This document shows positions 35,100 through 46,600 of a DNA stretch of 58,661 bases, in pieces. Position 1 is the first letter of the stretch. Every line of letters starts with the position of its first letter. Where the stretch lies: positions 1 through 58,661 of the forward strand of contig CATLVU010000004.1 in NCBI GenBank assembly GCA_950061135.1, written 5' to 3'. Both the position numbers and the translations under genes were made by a program. The stretch is from an uncultured Oligoflexia bacterium (GTDB lineage: Bacteria > Bdellovibrionota > Bacteriovoracia > Bacteriovoracales > Bacteriovoracaceae). The notes under the pieces were generated by a model. It made no database searches. It was not told the DNA's origin and saw only the letters and a program-made list of their open reading frames with translations.

Positions 35100-35466
35100 G
35101 GGGGTGCACTGGTTTCGACAGGGGCACTGAAGGATTAAGCGCGTGTCTAGGTTGGTCGGCAGGCCTAGTAAAAAGCCGCCCAAATTTACTCGGAAACGAA
35201 GTAGAATACGCAATGGCTGCATAGTCCAAAGACTATTTGCAACATTTGAGGGGCCTACACCGATAACAAAAAGTAGGTAAAGACCTCTGAGGGAGGTCGG
35301 AAAAATAAGCCTCACAGGCCCGTCGGGACTGCCTGTAAAAAGCCACCGAGATTTGTGTTTTTGACAAAAAACTCACAGCCGTTCCTTGCTCTAATGGAAC
35401 TACACACGTAGTGCTTTCTGCTGGACTTGCTTTTGGACGTGGGTTCGATTCCCACCACCTCCACCA
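35100..35466 (+). ncRNA. ssrA: tmRNA (transfer-messenger RNA)
   Basis: A one-piece tmRNA. The 5' end GGGGGTGC and the 3' CACCTCC-ACCA form a 7-bp acceptor stem with one G-U pair. GGTTTCGACAGGG near the 5' end and GGGTTCGATTCCC near the 3' end (T-arm) are diagnostic. It rescues stalled ribosomes with SmpB and tags proteins for proteolysis. The 3' end is a common integration site for mobile elements, and the integrase gene downstream fits this. Ends follow from the acceptor stem and CCA. Confidence 0.95.
35192..35224 (+). other. tmRNA tag-peptide reading frame (GNEVEYAMAA)
   Basis: By alignment with the E. coli tmRNA (GCAAACGAC... after ATAGTC) the resume codon is GGA at 35192, followed by AAC GAA GTA GAA TAC GCA ATG GCT GCA TAG. 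The encoded tag is GNEVEYAMAA, preceded in vivo by the charged alanine. The YAMAA end is the usual protease signal. A glycine resume codon is uncommon; alanine is typical. Confidence 0.85.
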
Positions 35467-35483
35467 TCGGATTCCGGTGGTGG
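35461..35483. terminator. Hairpin at the ssrA 3' end (terminator and possible att core)
   Basis: CCACCATCGG pairs with CCGGTGGTGG (one T-G pair) around an ATT loop, giving a 10-bp stem whose left arm includes the tmRNA ACCA. Only CTCTTT follows. It may end ssrA transcription and could also be the core inverted repeat of the element's attachment site. No second copy of the ssrA 3' end was seen in the window. Confidence 0.5.
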
Positions 35484-35557
35484 AAGCCCTCTTTCCTTAA
35501 ACATTATTAAAATCAGCTACTTAATTACAGTAACTTGTGTTTGAATCGGACGTTGAG

Positions 35558-35618
35558 ACTTGTCTGAACTTGTCTCGAACAGTCTTGATGTGGCTATTTG
35601 TGGCTAACTTTTTGGCTA
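35558..35618 (+). repeat. Spaced direct repeats next to ssrA (candidate integrase arm sites)
   Basis: ACTTGTCT occurs twice 10 bases apart (35558 and 35568). TGTGGCTA occurs at 35589 and 35599 and a variant TTTGGCTA at 35611. An inverted pair AGTCTTG (35581) and CAAGACT (35631) brackets the second set. Repeats in helical phase beside an integration site resemble tyrosine-recombinase arm-binding sites. The rest of the 293-base gap between ssrA and the XRE gene shows no gene. Confidence 0.45.
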
Positions 35619-35759
35619 AGTGAATTTTTGCAAGACTATACAGTGTAGCAAAATGGCAAAAAATGACAAAAAAGCGCAGTTAAGTTTCTGATTTTAAACA
35701 ACTACTCAGTGTATCGGTTTGAGCAAATTTAAAAGGCAATTTACATCAAGGAGTAGTTT

Positions 35760-36119
35760 ATGAAAGCCACAAAAAAGAAGAACAGAAGATGCGATTTAAA
35801 GATCGAAACGAGAGAAGGAAAACTTCTTAAGTACCTTCGAGAATCACGCAATTTATCAGTTAGAGGTGTAGGCAGAATCATGGGGATGTCAGAGTCTACA
35901 GTTTGTCATTCGGAAAATGGTAGGCGAGACCTCACTAAACAAATCATTATAAGTTTTCTCGATGTCTATGGTTACAGCTATGAAGAATTCGAAAAGATGC
36001 TTCAAGGAGATATCATTCTTCCTGAGAATATGCGTGGAGAGTGTGTCGAAATAATTAAGAGGCTTGAACCATCTAAACTAAGAGCAGTTAAGGCTTTTTT
36101 AAATACCTTCATAGGTTAA
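35760..36119 (+). CDS. XRE-family HTH regulator of the mobile element
   Basis: A 119-aa protein with a Cro/C1-type helix-turn-helix (residues about 25-75): LLKYLRESRNLSVRGVGRIM, then SESTVCHSENGRR and the YGYSYEEFEKML segment. The last 35 residues are helical (ECVEIIKRLEPSKLRAVKAFL). An AAGGAG ribosome site precedes the ATG. It lies directly upstream of, and probably in an operon with, the integrase gene (12-base gap), so it likely controls excision or integration. Confidence 0.85.
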   Translation: MKATKKKNRRCDLKIETREGKLLKYLRESRNLSVRGVGRIMGMSESTVCHSENGRRDLTKQIIISFLDVYGYSYEEFEKMLQGDIILPENMRGECVEIIKRLEPSKLRAVKAFLNTFIG

Positions 36120-36131
36120 TTGGAGGTCGCA

Positions 36132-37178
36132 ATGGGAATTAAATATGACAGAGAGAAAAAGTATTATGTGGTTACGTATCACAGAAGACACCCTCTAACG
36201 CGGCAGTCAAGGGGCTTAAGACGTCAAGGAATAAAGACTAGAGCTGAGGCAGAGAAGGTTTATAAACAATTAATAATTAAGCTAGCTGAAAAGTTTAATG
36301 ATGCTCCTTATATGAAATGGCCTGAACTTGTTGAAAAGTTTTTGGATTATTATGCTAACTGCGGAATCGCGAAGAATACACTTAAAAATTATAGAGAATG
36401 CATAAAGGCAAATACATATTATCTTTGGAGCAATAAGTATGTCGATCAATTTACAACTTCAGAAATTAGAGAATTTATAATGGAGAAGTGCTCCAAGTTT
36501 TCTGAAGCACATCGAAAAAATATGCTTAAGTATTTACGAGCGGTATTTAAATATGCAGTTGAACAGAACATATTGGCCACTAATCCTTGTCCTAAGCTTA
36601 AATTTAAAAATAATGAAAAAATCAAAAAAATGTTAAAAGAAGAAGAGGTAAAAGTTTTTTTAAAAGAAGCAAAACAAAGAAATCATGAATGGTTTCCTGT
36701 ATGGGCAGTTGCTTGCTATACGGGATTAAGAAATGGTGAATTATATGCATTAAAATGGGAAAATGTAGACTTCCAAAACAGACTTATTTATATCACTCAT
36801 TCTTGGAATAAGGTCAATGGGTTTAAAAGTACAAAGTCAGGGGATGATAGGATTGTTGTAATTGCTCCTAGTTTAATGCCAATAATTAATGATTTATTTT
36901 TAAATAGAACAAGTGAATATGTACTTCCTCGTATTCGAGATTGGGAAACAGGTACTCAAGCAAAACCATTGAAAGCATTCCTTAAAGAGATCAATCTTCC
37001 TTTAATACGTTTTCATGATCTTCGGGCTTCATGGGCTACGATTATGCTTTCTAAAGGAATAGAGCCGATAAAAGTTATGTCAATGGGCGGATGGAAAGAC
37101 CTAAAGACTATGCAAATCTATATAAGAAAGTCAGGAATTCATATTAAGGGAATTACCAACGATTTAAAATTTTTATAA
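36132..37178 (+). CDS. Tyrosine recombinase / integrase
   Basis: A 348-aa phage-type integrase. The N-terminus (KYYVVTYHRRHPLTRQSRGL) is an arm-binding type domain, followed by a core-binding SAM-like domain (about 60-165) and the catalytic domain with R in YTGLRNGELYALKW, K in STKSGDDR, H and R in FHDLRASWATIML, W of GGWKDLKTMQ in place of the second His, and Y in MQIYIR. The ATG at 36132 follows GGAGG by 5 bases. It should integrate the element into the ssrA 3' end and, with helpers, excise it. Confidence 0.9.
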   Translation: MGIKYDREKKYYVVTYHRRHPLTRQSRGLRRQGIKTRAEAEKVYKQLIIKLAEKFNDAPYMKWPELVEKFLDYYANCGIAKNTLKNYRECIKANTYYLWSNKYVDQFTTSEIREFIMEKCSKFSEAHRKNMLKYLRAVFKYAVEQNILATNPCPKLKFKNNEKIKKMLKEEEVKVFLKEAKQRNHEWFPVWAVACYTGLRNGELYALKWENVDFQNRLIYITHSWNKVNGFKSTKSGDDRIVVIAPSLMPIINDLFLNRTSEYVLPRIRDWETGTQAKPLKAFLKEINLPLIRFHDLRASWATIMLSKGIEPIKVMSMGGWKDLKTMQIYIRKSGIHIKGITNDLKFL

Positions 37179-37191
37179 CGGAGTAGCGAAG

Positions 37192-37320
37192 ATGATATTA
37201 CCAAGTTTGCTAGTAAACTCAATAAAAGAAATTTCATTTAAGATTTTTTATATTTTTAGATTTTATTTATTGATTTATTTTGTGTGGATAATATTAAAAA
37301 TATTTGCATGGTTTGTTTAA
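37192..37320 (+). CDS. Putative 42-aa small membrane protein
   Basis: An ATG at 37192 lies 8 bases after GGAG (37180-37183), right behind the integrase stop. It encodes 42 residues, strongly hydrophobic and aromatic: MILPSLLVNSIKEISFKIFY followed by a span of F, I, Y, L and W ending WFV. One transmembrane helix is likely. Could be a chance frame in AT-rich DNA, but the ribosome site and placement are good. No family recognised. Confidence 0.35.
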   Translation: MILPSLLVNSIKEISFKIFYIFRFYLLIYFVWIILKIFAWFV

Positions 37321-37685
37321 ATTATAATTTTGCCTTATTTATTCGGCACATATTATTTATTTAGTTCAGCTTATGAGAAAATAATTAAAGTAGAATGATC
37401 TCCTTTAAAACACCTTTAAAAAGTATTTAAAATCGTTATCAGGCGTTAAGATATTTTTATTTGAGTTTTAAGTCTTCATAAGAAAAATGTTCCAAATGAT
37501 AAAATAGATTAATGATTTTTTCGAGCCCTTATAGAGTACATGTTTGGGCCAAAAGAAGATAAAGAATAGTTTGTTTGAATAAAACTTTCTTTATCAGAGA
37601 AGAAATCCTTAATAGTTGTAAGGAAAGTTTTGAGATGTTCCGATAATTGAGCATCTTATCATTAATTTATACATTGGAGCACGTT
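37321..37685 (+). promoter_or_regulatory. 365-base non-coding leader of the giant gene with 13-bp hairpin
   Basis: No gene is seen. At 37581-37593 and 37619-37631, AAAACTTTCTTTA and TAAGGAAAGTTTT can pair over 13 positions with one G-T pair and a 25-base loop, 54 bases before the start codon. An imperfect repeat ATGTTCCAAATGATAA (about 37487) and GATGTTCCGATAATTGA (about 37634) flanks it. It must hold the promoter of the giant gene; the hairpin may be an operator or a leader attenuator. Confidence 0.45.
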
Positions 37686-40600
37686 TTGTTAAAATGTTTA
37701 CTTCTCATTGTGGCAATATTTTCCACTTATTCTTATTCTCAAAGTTTTATTCAGTACATTCCAAAGAACTATGTAAAAAACGGCTCTTTTGAAATCGGAC
37801 ATGATCTAAACTTGGTTGGAGATAATAATAAAAGTTATTCCTTTATTGAGTCGTGGAATATTAGTAATGGTGAACCTAATTTTAGGCTTCATTCAAATTT
37901 CAGTGGAGGAGTTACAGCTTCAAATCAAGTCGTAAAAATGGAACTAGACTCCGGAGGAAATACAGAGGTATATCAAGATTTGCAGTTAGATGCCGGAGAG
38001 GATTATCAGCTAATTTTTGATTTTAGTGCTCGTGATGGAAACTATTTTAGCTCTAGAGCAAGAGTATACATTGATGGCTCATTAGAAGGAACATTTTCTG
38101 CTTCAAATGCATATTGGTCAGAGAAAGTAATAAGCTTTACAGCTCCAAGCTCAGGAACAGCAAGAATAAGCTTTGTTGGGTATGGTAGTGCTAATGGTGT
38201 AGGAGCTTTCATTGATAATGTTAGGGTATTTAAAGACCAAGAATATCTATCTCAAAACTTATTACAGTCTACTTTTGTTCAAGATTTATTTAATATAAGT
38301 CTCCAACAAAATTATGAGAGACATTATGATTCTTATGGTGGCTGGGATGCTGTCCCTAATGAAATAGCGCTTCCATTTATTCTCGACACTAATTCATCAA
38401 TTGTATCAGCTCATGATGGTAATTATAAGATAGCCCTTGACGCTGGTAAGAATACTAATTTAATTCAAGAGCTAAAAGTAGAGCCGGAAGATATTTATCA
38501 ATTAAAAGTTTTTTATAACTCAAATAGTTTACTTGGTAATTCAAGTCATGAAATATCTGTTCGCATAAATGATGAAGAAGTAGGAACTTTATCTTCAATC
38601 GGTTTTGATTGGAAAGAGTTTGTATTTGATGTCTCATCATTAACCGAAGATATGAAAGTAGAGTTTCGTGCTTTAGGTGCTGAAGATTCTAATCATGGGT
38701 TTATTGATTCAGTTAGTTTAATTGATTCAGAAGGTTTAGATATTATTCAAAATGGTAGTTTTGAAGAAGGGCCTGATCTAATTTTTCCAAATCAAGATCA
38801 AAATCTTAGTGTTGCAATAGATGATTGGTATAGCGACTTAACAACAACAGAAACACATCCTATAGAAGTTCATAAAGGAGAAATCGCTGGTGAGGTAACT
38901 CCAAGACTTTCGGACTTAAAAATTGAACTTGATTCAACAGGTAATTCAAAATTTACACAAACACTAGATACTAGTTCTAATGATAAATATCTTGTAAGTT
39001 TTAGTTATACACCACGTATCTATAATTCCTTAACTAATGGTGTAGAAGTGCAATGGAATAATGTCGTTATATCCCCATTGTATGGAGATATAAAAGGATG
39101 GCAGGATTTTAGTTATATAGTTGAGGGTGGTAATGGTGAATCTACTTTAAGTTTTATTGGGAAAGGTATTAGTGATACAGTTGGTGGTTTTGTTGATAAC
39201 GTTAGAGTTCAAAGAATTACAGAGCCATCACCTCCAATAGCAAAGTTTGATTATACAATTTCTGGTGATTCTACGAATGGCTTCGTTTTAAACTTGGATG
39301 CTTCTAGCTCTTTTGATACAGCAGAGATCGTTCAATATGACTGGCGAATCGATGGCCCAACATTAATATCTGAAGCAGATCCACTGCTTAGTTATAACTT
39401 AAGTTCATACGATAGAGTTTCAATTTCATTAACAATATATAATGAATATGGCCTATCAGCTTACATTTTTAAAGAGATTGAAATCAGTGAAGATGGGGAA
39501 TCAGATGTTACTCAAACATATGAAGGAGAGCATGGCTTTAGTGATGAGCCTCAAGAGCCTTTTGCATTTGCTGAAATAAGTAATAGCACTGCTAGAAAAA
39601 ATGAATCAATAGGATTTGATGCTAGTTCATCATTTAGTTATGGTTCATACATTACAAGCTATAACTGGGATATGGGAGATGGAAATTCATATTCTTCATC
39701 AGTTGCTACACAGACATATCAGTATACTCAAGCTGGTGAGTATTTTCCAACCTTAACAGTTACTGATTTTGATGGACTAAGTTCAACATATATAATGGAA
39801 AGTGTAACAATTGAAGATTTAGAGCAAATAGAATCAATTGTGACTCCTTCAGAGACTACAGGAAAAGTACCTTTTACTGTTACATTTGATGGGACTCAAT
39901 CGAAGCCTATTGGTCAAATCGATTATTTTGTTTTTGAATTTAGTGATGGAACAACTGTTATATCGGAAGAATTAACCTATGAGCATACATTTCAGGAAGC
40001 TGGAAATTTTAATGTTACAGTAACAGCATATGATAATACTGTAGAGCAAAGATCAGATTCAACCACGTTAAATTTTGTTGTTAATCCAAGAGATGATGCT
40101 CCAATTACGAAAGTATTGGCCACGGCCATAAAGGGAAAAACACCATTTAGAGTAAATTTTGATGGAAGTTTATCTAGTGATGACAATGCTATTGTTGAAT
40201 ATTCTTGGGACTATGGAGATGGGGATACATTTGTAAGTGCTAACGCTCAAAATGTAGAGCATATATACAATAGTGAAGGAGTGTTTACTGCAACATTAAC
40301 AACAAAAGATGGACTTGGACAAACATCATCAGAATCAATTGAAATAGAAGTTTTAGAAAACCCTGTTCATTTAGGTGATTTTAATATTATTTATTCAGGG
40401 ACAACTTACCCTCAAACTGTTGTTCTTGATGCTTCATTAGATAATGATGAGATATATAAATACGAATGGACTATAAATGGAGAAGATTCGATACAGTATC
40501 ATCCTGTCAAATATCATCAAATAACAGAGGCGCAAACTTTATCTGTGACATTAACTGTAACGAACCTAGTTTCAAATGTATCTCATTCTAAAACAAAAAC

Positions 40601-43600
40601 AGCGATATTTGATACTAGTTTAAGTGATTTAGGCTTAACCTTTTCTACAAATTCAACAATTGCAGAAACAATAATTAATTTTCAAGTATTAAATGATCAA
40701 CTATATGACAAAGTAAGAATAAACTTTGGCGATGGAACTATTAAAAATCTAGATTCTAATCAGAGTGCACATAAATATAAATCTGCGGGGCTATATAATA
40801 TTACAGTTGAGGGATTTTCAAATGGAGGGGGAGCAACATTAGTAAAGCATTATGCCTTAGTTGTTGCTGATGATAAGTCTCCAGTTATAGGTTTTAATGT
40901 CAATAAACTAAAAGGTATTGTTCCACTAACTGTAAATATTGAAAACGAATTAATTTTAGATGATAGTGATTTTTCTCAGATCCGAATTGACTATGGCGAT
41001 GGAAGATCTGAGAATGTTTCAAATACTTTTGACTTGGATAAAGTATATAATGAGCCGGGCCTGTATGTTATAAAGCTTACAGCGATTGACAGTGATGGGA
41101 TTGAAGTAAGCTCTCAAAAATCAGTTTTGGCAATAAGAGCAAATGATGATCCTAATGCAAAGTTTTCTGTTGATAAAGATTTTGGAAATCCTCATTTGGA
41201 TGTAAATTTTGATGCATCATTATCTAGTGATGAAACAGGAATTGAGTTTTATCTTTGGGAATTCGGTGATGGCTTCTCTAAGCAAATTGAAAGTCCTTAT
41301 ATTAAATACACTTATACTGAGCCGGGCTTTTATACGGCAAGACTAACTACAATTGACCTTGATGGACGAACAGATAGTGTTCAAAAAACAATTAGAGTCA
41401 ATTCAGGACCTCAGGCTAATTTTACGGTTTCCGTAACAGGAGACCAAAAACCATTTACTCTAAATTTAAATGCAAGTGCTAGTAGTGATGATGTATCAGG
41501 ACTTACTTATAGATGGTATATGCAAGATGGTACTGAGCTTTTAACTACCACTGATCCTATTTCTCAAGTTGTTCTCGATAGAGATGGAAGCGACTCAGTT
41601 TTTTTAGAGGTGACAGATTCAGATGGTTACAAAGATAAAACATCAAAAATTATTTCTTTGAATCGTGCACCAGTTGCAAGAGGTTATGTTTCTCCAATGC
41701 TAGGAGATTATCCTTTAAATATAAATTACAATGCTTCAGCTTCAGTTGATGATAATTCAGGACTAAGTTATAAATGGTCTTTAAATGATGTTCTCTTAAG
41801 TTCAAGTAAAACAGGTCAATTTACTCTTTTAGAGAGTGGAATGAATCTATTAAGACTTGAAGTAACAGACTCACATGGTTTAGTTGATAGCAAAGAATAT
41901 CCAATAACTGTTTTTTCAAATCCAAATCCTATTGCAAATTTTACGTTTAATTTAGCTTCAAGTATTGTTCCTGCGAAGCTAGAGTTAGATGCGATAAGTT
42001 CGAGTGATGATAAAGGAATAATACAATATCAGTGGCAAGTAGGTAGCGATTCTCCTTTTATAACAAATAGTCCAAAAACTGACTATACGCAGATGAGTTC
42101 AGGTATAATTCCTGTGACTTTGACAGTTACGGATACTCAAGGAAGTACAGCAAGCTTTACTCAGAATATTACATTTACTGAAAACCAATTACCAATTGCT
42201 TCGTTTACAAGTTCACTTCAATCTGGCGAGAAACCACTTAAGGTTGTATTTGATGCTTCTAGCTCAACAAGTGATGATGACCTTGAATATAGATGGAACT
42301 TTTCTGACGGAACACAAGTTATTAATGATTCAAGTACCATTAGTCATGTTTTTACGAGTGCAGGCTCTTTTGACGTAGTTTTAGAGATTGTTGATACTTT
42401 AGGACAATCTTCAACTAGTACAGATACAATTATAGTAACTGATCCAACAATAACAGACCTTGAAATACCTCAAATTGTTTCAAATATTCCGGAAAAGTTT
42501 ATATCTCAAGACGAAACAAGTATTATGTTTACCTTTTATGATAATGAAGGTGTTAATTATGATACTTTAGAAGTTTATAGAGATAACACACCTTTGGATA
42601 CATCTCTTTATTCGTTTGAAACAACAGACACAATCAAAGTTGACTTCTTAGATCAAAATGCGATTTCTCAAAATCAAAGATTAAATCTTTCTGTTAGAGT
42701 GAGTGACATAAATGGTAACTATTCAGCTAAGTCATTTATTTACAATGTTGTTGAATCGATTCCTGAAGATATTTATGGGCCTATTTATAATTTTCATCCA
42801 GAAGGTGGAGTACTTTCTTCTACCACATTAGATTTAGATATATTTACTTCAGATTTGAGTGGGATTAATTATGCAAGCTTAATTGTTAAGCTCAATGATG
42901 AAATAATCACAAGTGATAAGTATAGCGTCGATACAAATTTAGGTAAAATTACTGTTCATTTTAATGGAAGTTATCCTTTGCCGGAGAGTAATTATAATAT
43001 TATTGAAGTTTCTCTAGAAGATACTCTTGGAAATATTGGAATAGGAAAATTAGGACTTGATACGATTGAAGATGAGGTAATAGTACTAAGCGCAGGTAAT
43101 GAGTATTTGGGGCAACCTCTCTCTGGACTTGGGTACGATACTGGCTTTTTTATAACTACAACTGGCGATGTTAAATGTGTCGGAGGTAATTATTTGGGTA
43201 AATGTGGTGCTGGTATTTCAGGAAATGTTGGAGAAGGAATACCAGTTGAAAATGCTCCTGTCGTTGGACTTGGAGCCAAGGCAATACAAGTTTCGGGAGG
43301 TCTTCATCATGCTTGTGCTTTGTTAGTAAATGGAACAGCACGATGTTGGGGTTATGGATCATACGGTCAACTTGGCTTACCTGGTTATACAATAATTGGG
43401 GATAATGAATTACCTTCATCTTTACCTGCATTAAGCTTAGCAGAACCTATCACTAAAGTTGTCGCTAATTATAATAAGACTTGTCTTATATATGGAGAAG
43501 GTAAACTAAGGTGTTTTGGTGATAATCGTTATGGGGAGCTAGGACAGGGACATCTTAACGACTTAGGAGATGATGAATCCTTAGGCCAAATACCTGATAT

Positions 43601-46600
43601 TCAAGTTGGTGGGCTAGTTAAAGACGTAGCAATTTCAGTTACCAATATTTGTGCTGTTCTAGAGGATAATTCGGTTAAGTGTTGGGGGTATAACGGACCA
43701 GCGATGGGACAAATTTCATCTGAAATTATAGGCGATGATGAAACACCCTTTGGGTTAGGCGCAATTGATTTTGGGCGAAATGATCTTGTGAAAATATCGT
43801 CTATGAATGGAGCTTTTTGCGCTTTATTCGCAACTGGTGATGTAAAATGTTGGGGAAATTCAGATGGTTATGGGACAATAGGGACAGGCTCAACTCAAAC
43901 CTTTCCAACTGTTTCACAATACCCATATGTAAATTTAGGAAAACCAGCGAAAGACTTATTTTCTAAATCTTATATTGCTTGTGTCTTATTTGATGATGGC
44001 AACGGAAGATGCTGGGGGAAAAATACGGACGGCCAGTTAGGATTAAGCCACACAAATCATATTGGAGATAATGAATTTCCTAGTTCAACAATAGAAATTG
44101 ATTTTAACGAGAAGATAGTTTCTTTTCTTTTAAATGATAGTAGTACTTGTGCGGTGTTAGAAAATAAAAAAGCAAGGTGTTGGGGGAGAAATGATAATGG
44201 TCAATTAGGTTTTGATATTACAGAACCAGTCATTATTGGGGATGATGAAACGTACTTAAGTTCTGTATATGTCGGAATTCCTGATGATATAGATATCAGC
44301 TTATACGGAGCGCAAGAAGGGGTTCCTCAGAACTTACTAGCTCCAGTCATTAACGCAGACAAATATTTTGGACAAGCACCATTAGCAATAAACTTTGATG
44401 CGAATAATTCAATGTCAGCTCATGGTGAAATTACAAATTATGCATGGGACTTTGGTGATGGAAACACGGGGTCAGGGCCTCTTGTGTCTCATACGTATCA
44501 AAATGAAGGTGTATACAAAGTTACACTAACAATTACAGACGAATTAGGTAATCAAGATTTTACTGAAACTCCAATAAATGCTACAGGTGAACAAATACTT
44601 CCACTAGCATCAATGAGTGCTAGTGATAAATTTAGCATAATAGGAAGTTCGGTAACTTTTGATGGTTCAGATTCAATTTACTCAAAGTCAAATATCGCAT
44701 TTTATGAATGGTATGTTAATTCAAGCTTGCAGGACACAACAACTGTTGACTCATACACACATACTTTTAATCAAGAAGGTGCCTATACAGTTGAGTTAAT
44801 TGTTGTTGGTGATGATGGAGCAAGGTCAAAACCTTATTATTTAGGTCATGTTGCAAAACCTGAGAACTATCTTCCTGAAGGACAGATAGATTGTACTCAA
44901 AATTTAACACAATTTAATTGTTCAATAGCTAATTTAAGAGACCGTGATGGTAAAATTACTTTAATAAATTGGAGTATGGATGACGGTAGTGAATATACAG
45001 GAGAAAGTATTTCACATTCTTATTCTCAAGGTGGGAATGGATCATTTTTAATCAAGGCTGAAATTTTTGATGATAAAGAAGCTAAAACAGTACTGACTAA
45101 ACTTGTATCTATAGACGAATTATCTCCCGTTATTAGTTCAGATATTCAAGATGGTGATCGTTTACTTGGAGCAAGACTAGACTATAATATTACTATTAGT
45201 GATGATAGTGACACTTTAACTGAAGTTTATGTTAGTAATGATAAAAGAATTTCCACTAATGATAAAAATTTATCGGGTTATTTATTCTTAAATGAGGGAA
45301 TGAATATTGTAAAAATTGTATCAACTGACATGGCGGGTAACGCATCTACAATTGTACAATATAACGTAGAAGTAAGAGACGATGCTCCAGATATTTCAAT
45401 TTTAACTTCAGATAATCAGCTAGTGAATAATGGATCTTTTCAATTAGATGTAGTTGTAAATGATGAGACACAAACAAGAACCTCTATCGTTTTAAATAAC
45501 CAAGTTGTGGCCCAAGACTTAACATCTCCAAGCTTATCAGAAGTACTAAACTTAGAAGAAGGAATTAACTTTATTGAAATCATTTCCTTTGATGAAATCG
45601 GACAGATGAGTAGAGAATCTTTAGTTAATATCACTTTGGATACAACTCCTCCTGAGATTACATTAGAAGAACCTGATAATACGGCATTTATTATTGGAAA
45701 AGATACTGTTAAGTTTAAAGGTTTTTCTTCAGAGCAATTGTCATCTTTGATGATAGGAGAGGATGATGTTCCTTTATCTGGAAATAATTTTAACTTTAAT
45801 AAAGTATTCACAAGTGAAGGACAGAAAATAGTTGAAGTTCGTGCAGTAGACCTTGCAGGAAACGAGACAGTTAGAACCGTTGACTTTGAACTTGCTACAA
45901 GGCTTTTATTTGCAGAGCTTATGACTATTGAGCCTTTTAATAATGGACTAAAAATTAAAGGTAAAGAAGGGGCCACAAGGTTTCCAAATCAAGAAGTTGA
46001 AATAAGCACAGGTTTTTTTGGTGATAAAACCATTACAAGTGACCATCTTGGTCGTTTTGAAGTTGTTATATCTTTTGCCAACGAAATAGACCTATCTACA
46101 AGATATGACCTATGGGATTATGATGAAGAAATAACGCTAGACTATAATGCTGACACTACTTTTGCTGGTGCTGTTCATGATGTAAATGGGAATCCACTTC
46201 CGGGTGTTACTGTTACCATTTTAGATTCTAATCAAGAAACAGTTACAGGTATTGATGGACGATTTGAAATTATTGATCCTGTTGTTGGTAATCAACAAGT
46301 TCTAATTGATGGAACAAGTGTAGATGAGAGTTATGATACAAATAAAAGATTTTCAAAAATTGTTATGGATTTATCTTTTGGGCATCAACAAAGAAATGCT
46401 TTAGATCGAATTATTTATCTTGCGCCAATGAAAATAGATGAGTCTTTTATTGTTGAAGATGGTGTTGATCAAACTGTTACTGTTAGTGATCCTGAACTTG
46501 CAGAGTTCTCTTTGGAAATTAAGGCCGGAAATGCTAGTTTTCCGAGTGGTACACAGATTGACGTTAATGGTGAGGACAAAAATATTATATCCGCTTCTGT

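Noticed and set aside
39231-42440. PKD array taken as DNA-level tandem repeats or a CRISPR-like array
   Set aside because: The units are similar only at protein level; there are no identical DNA repeats or regular spacers.
45440-45976. 178-residue minus-strand frame inside the giant gene
   Set aside because: It is antisense to well-conserved Ig-like domains, has no ribosome site and no recognisable protein pattern; a shadow frame.
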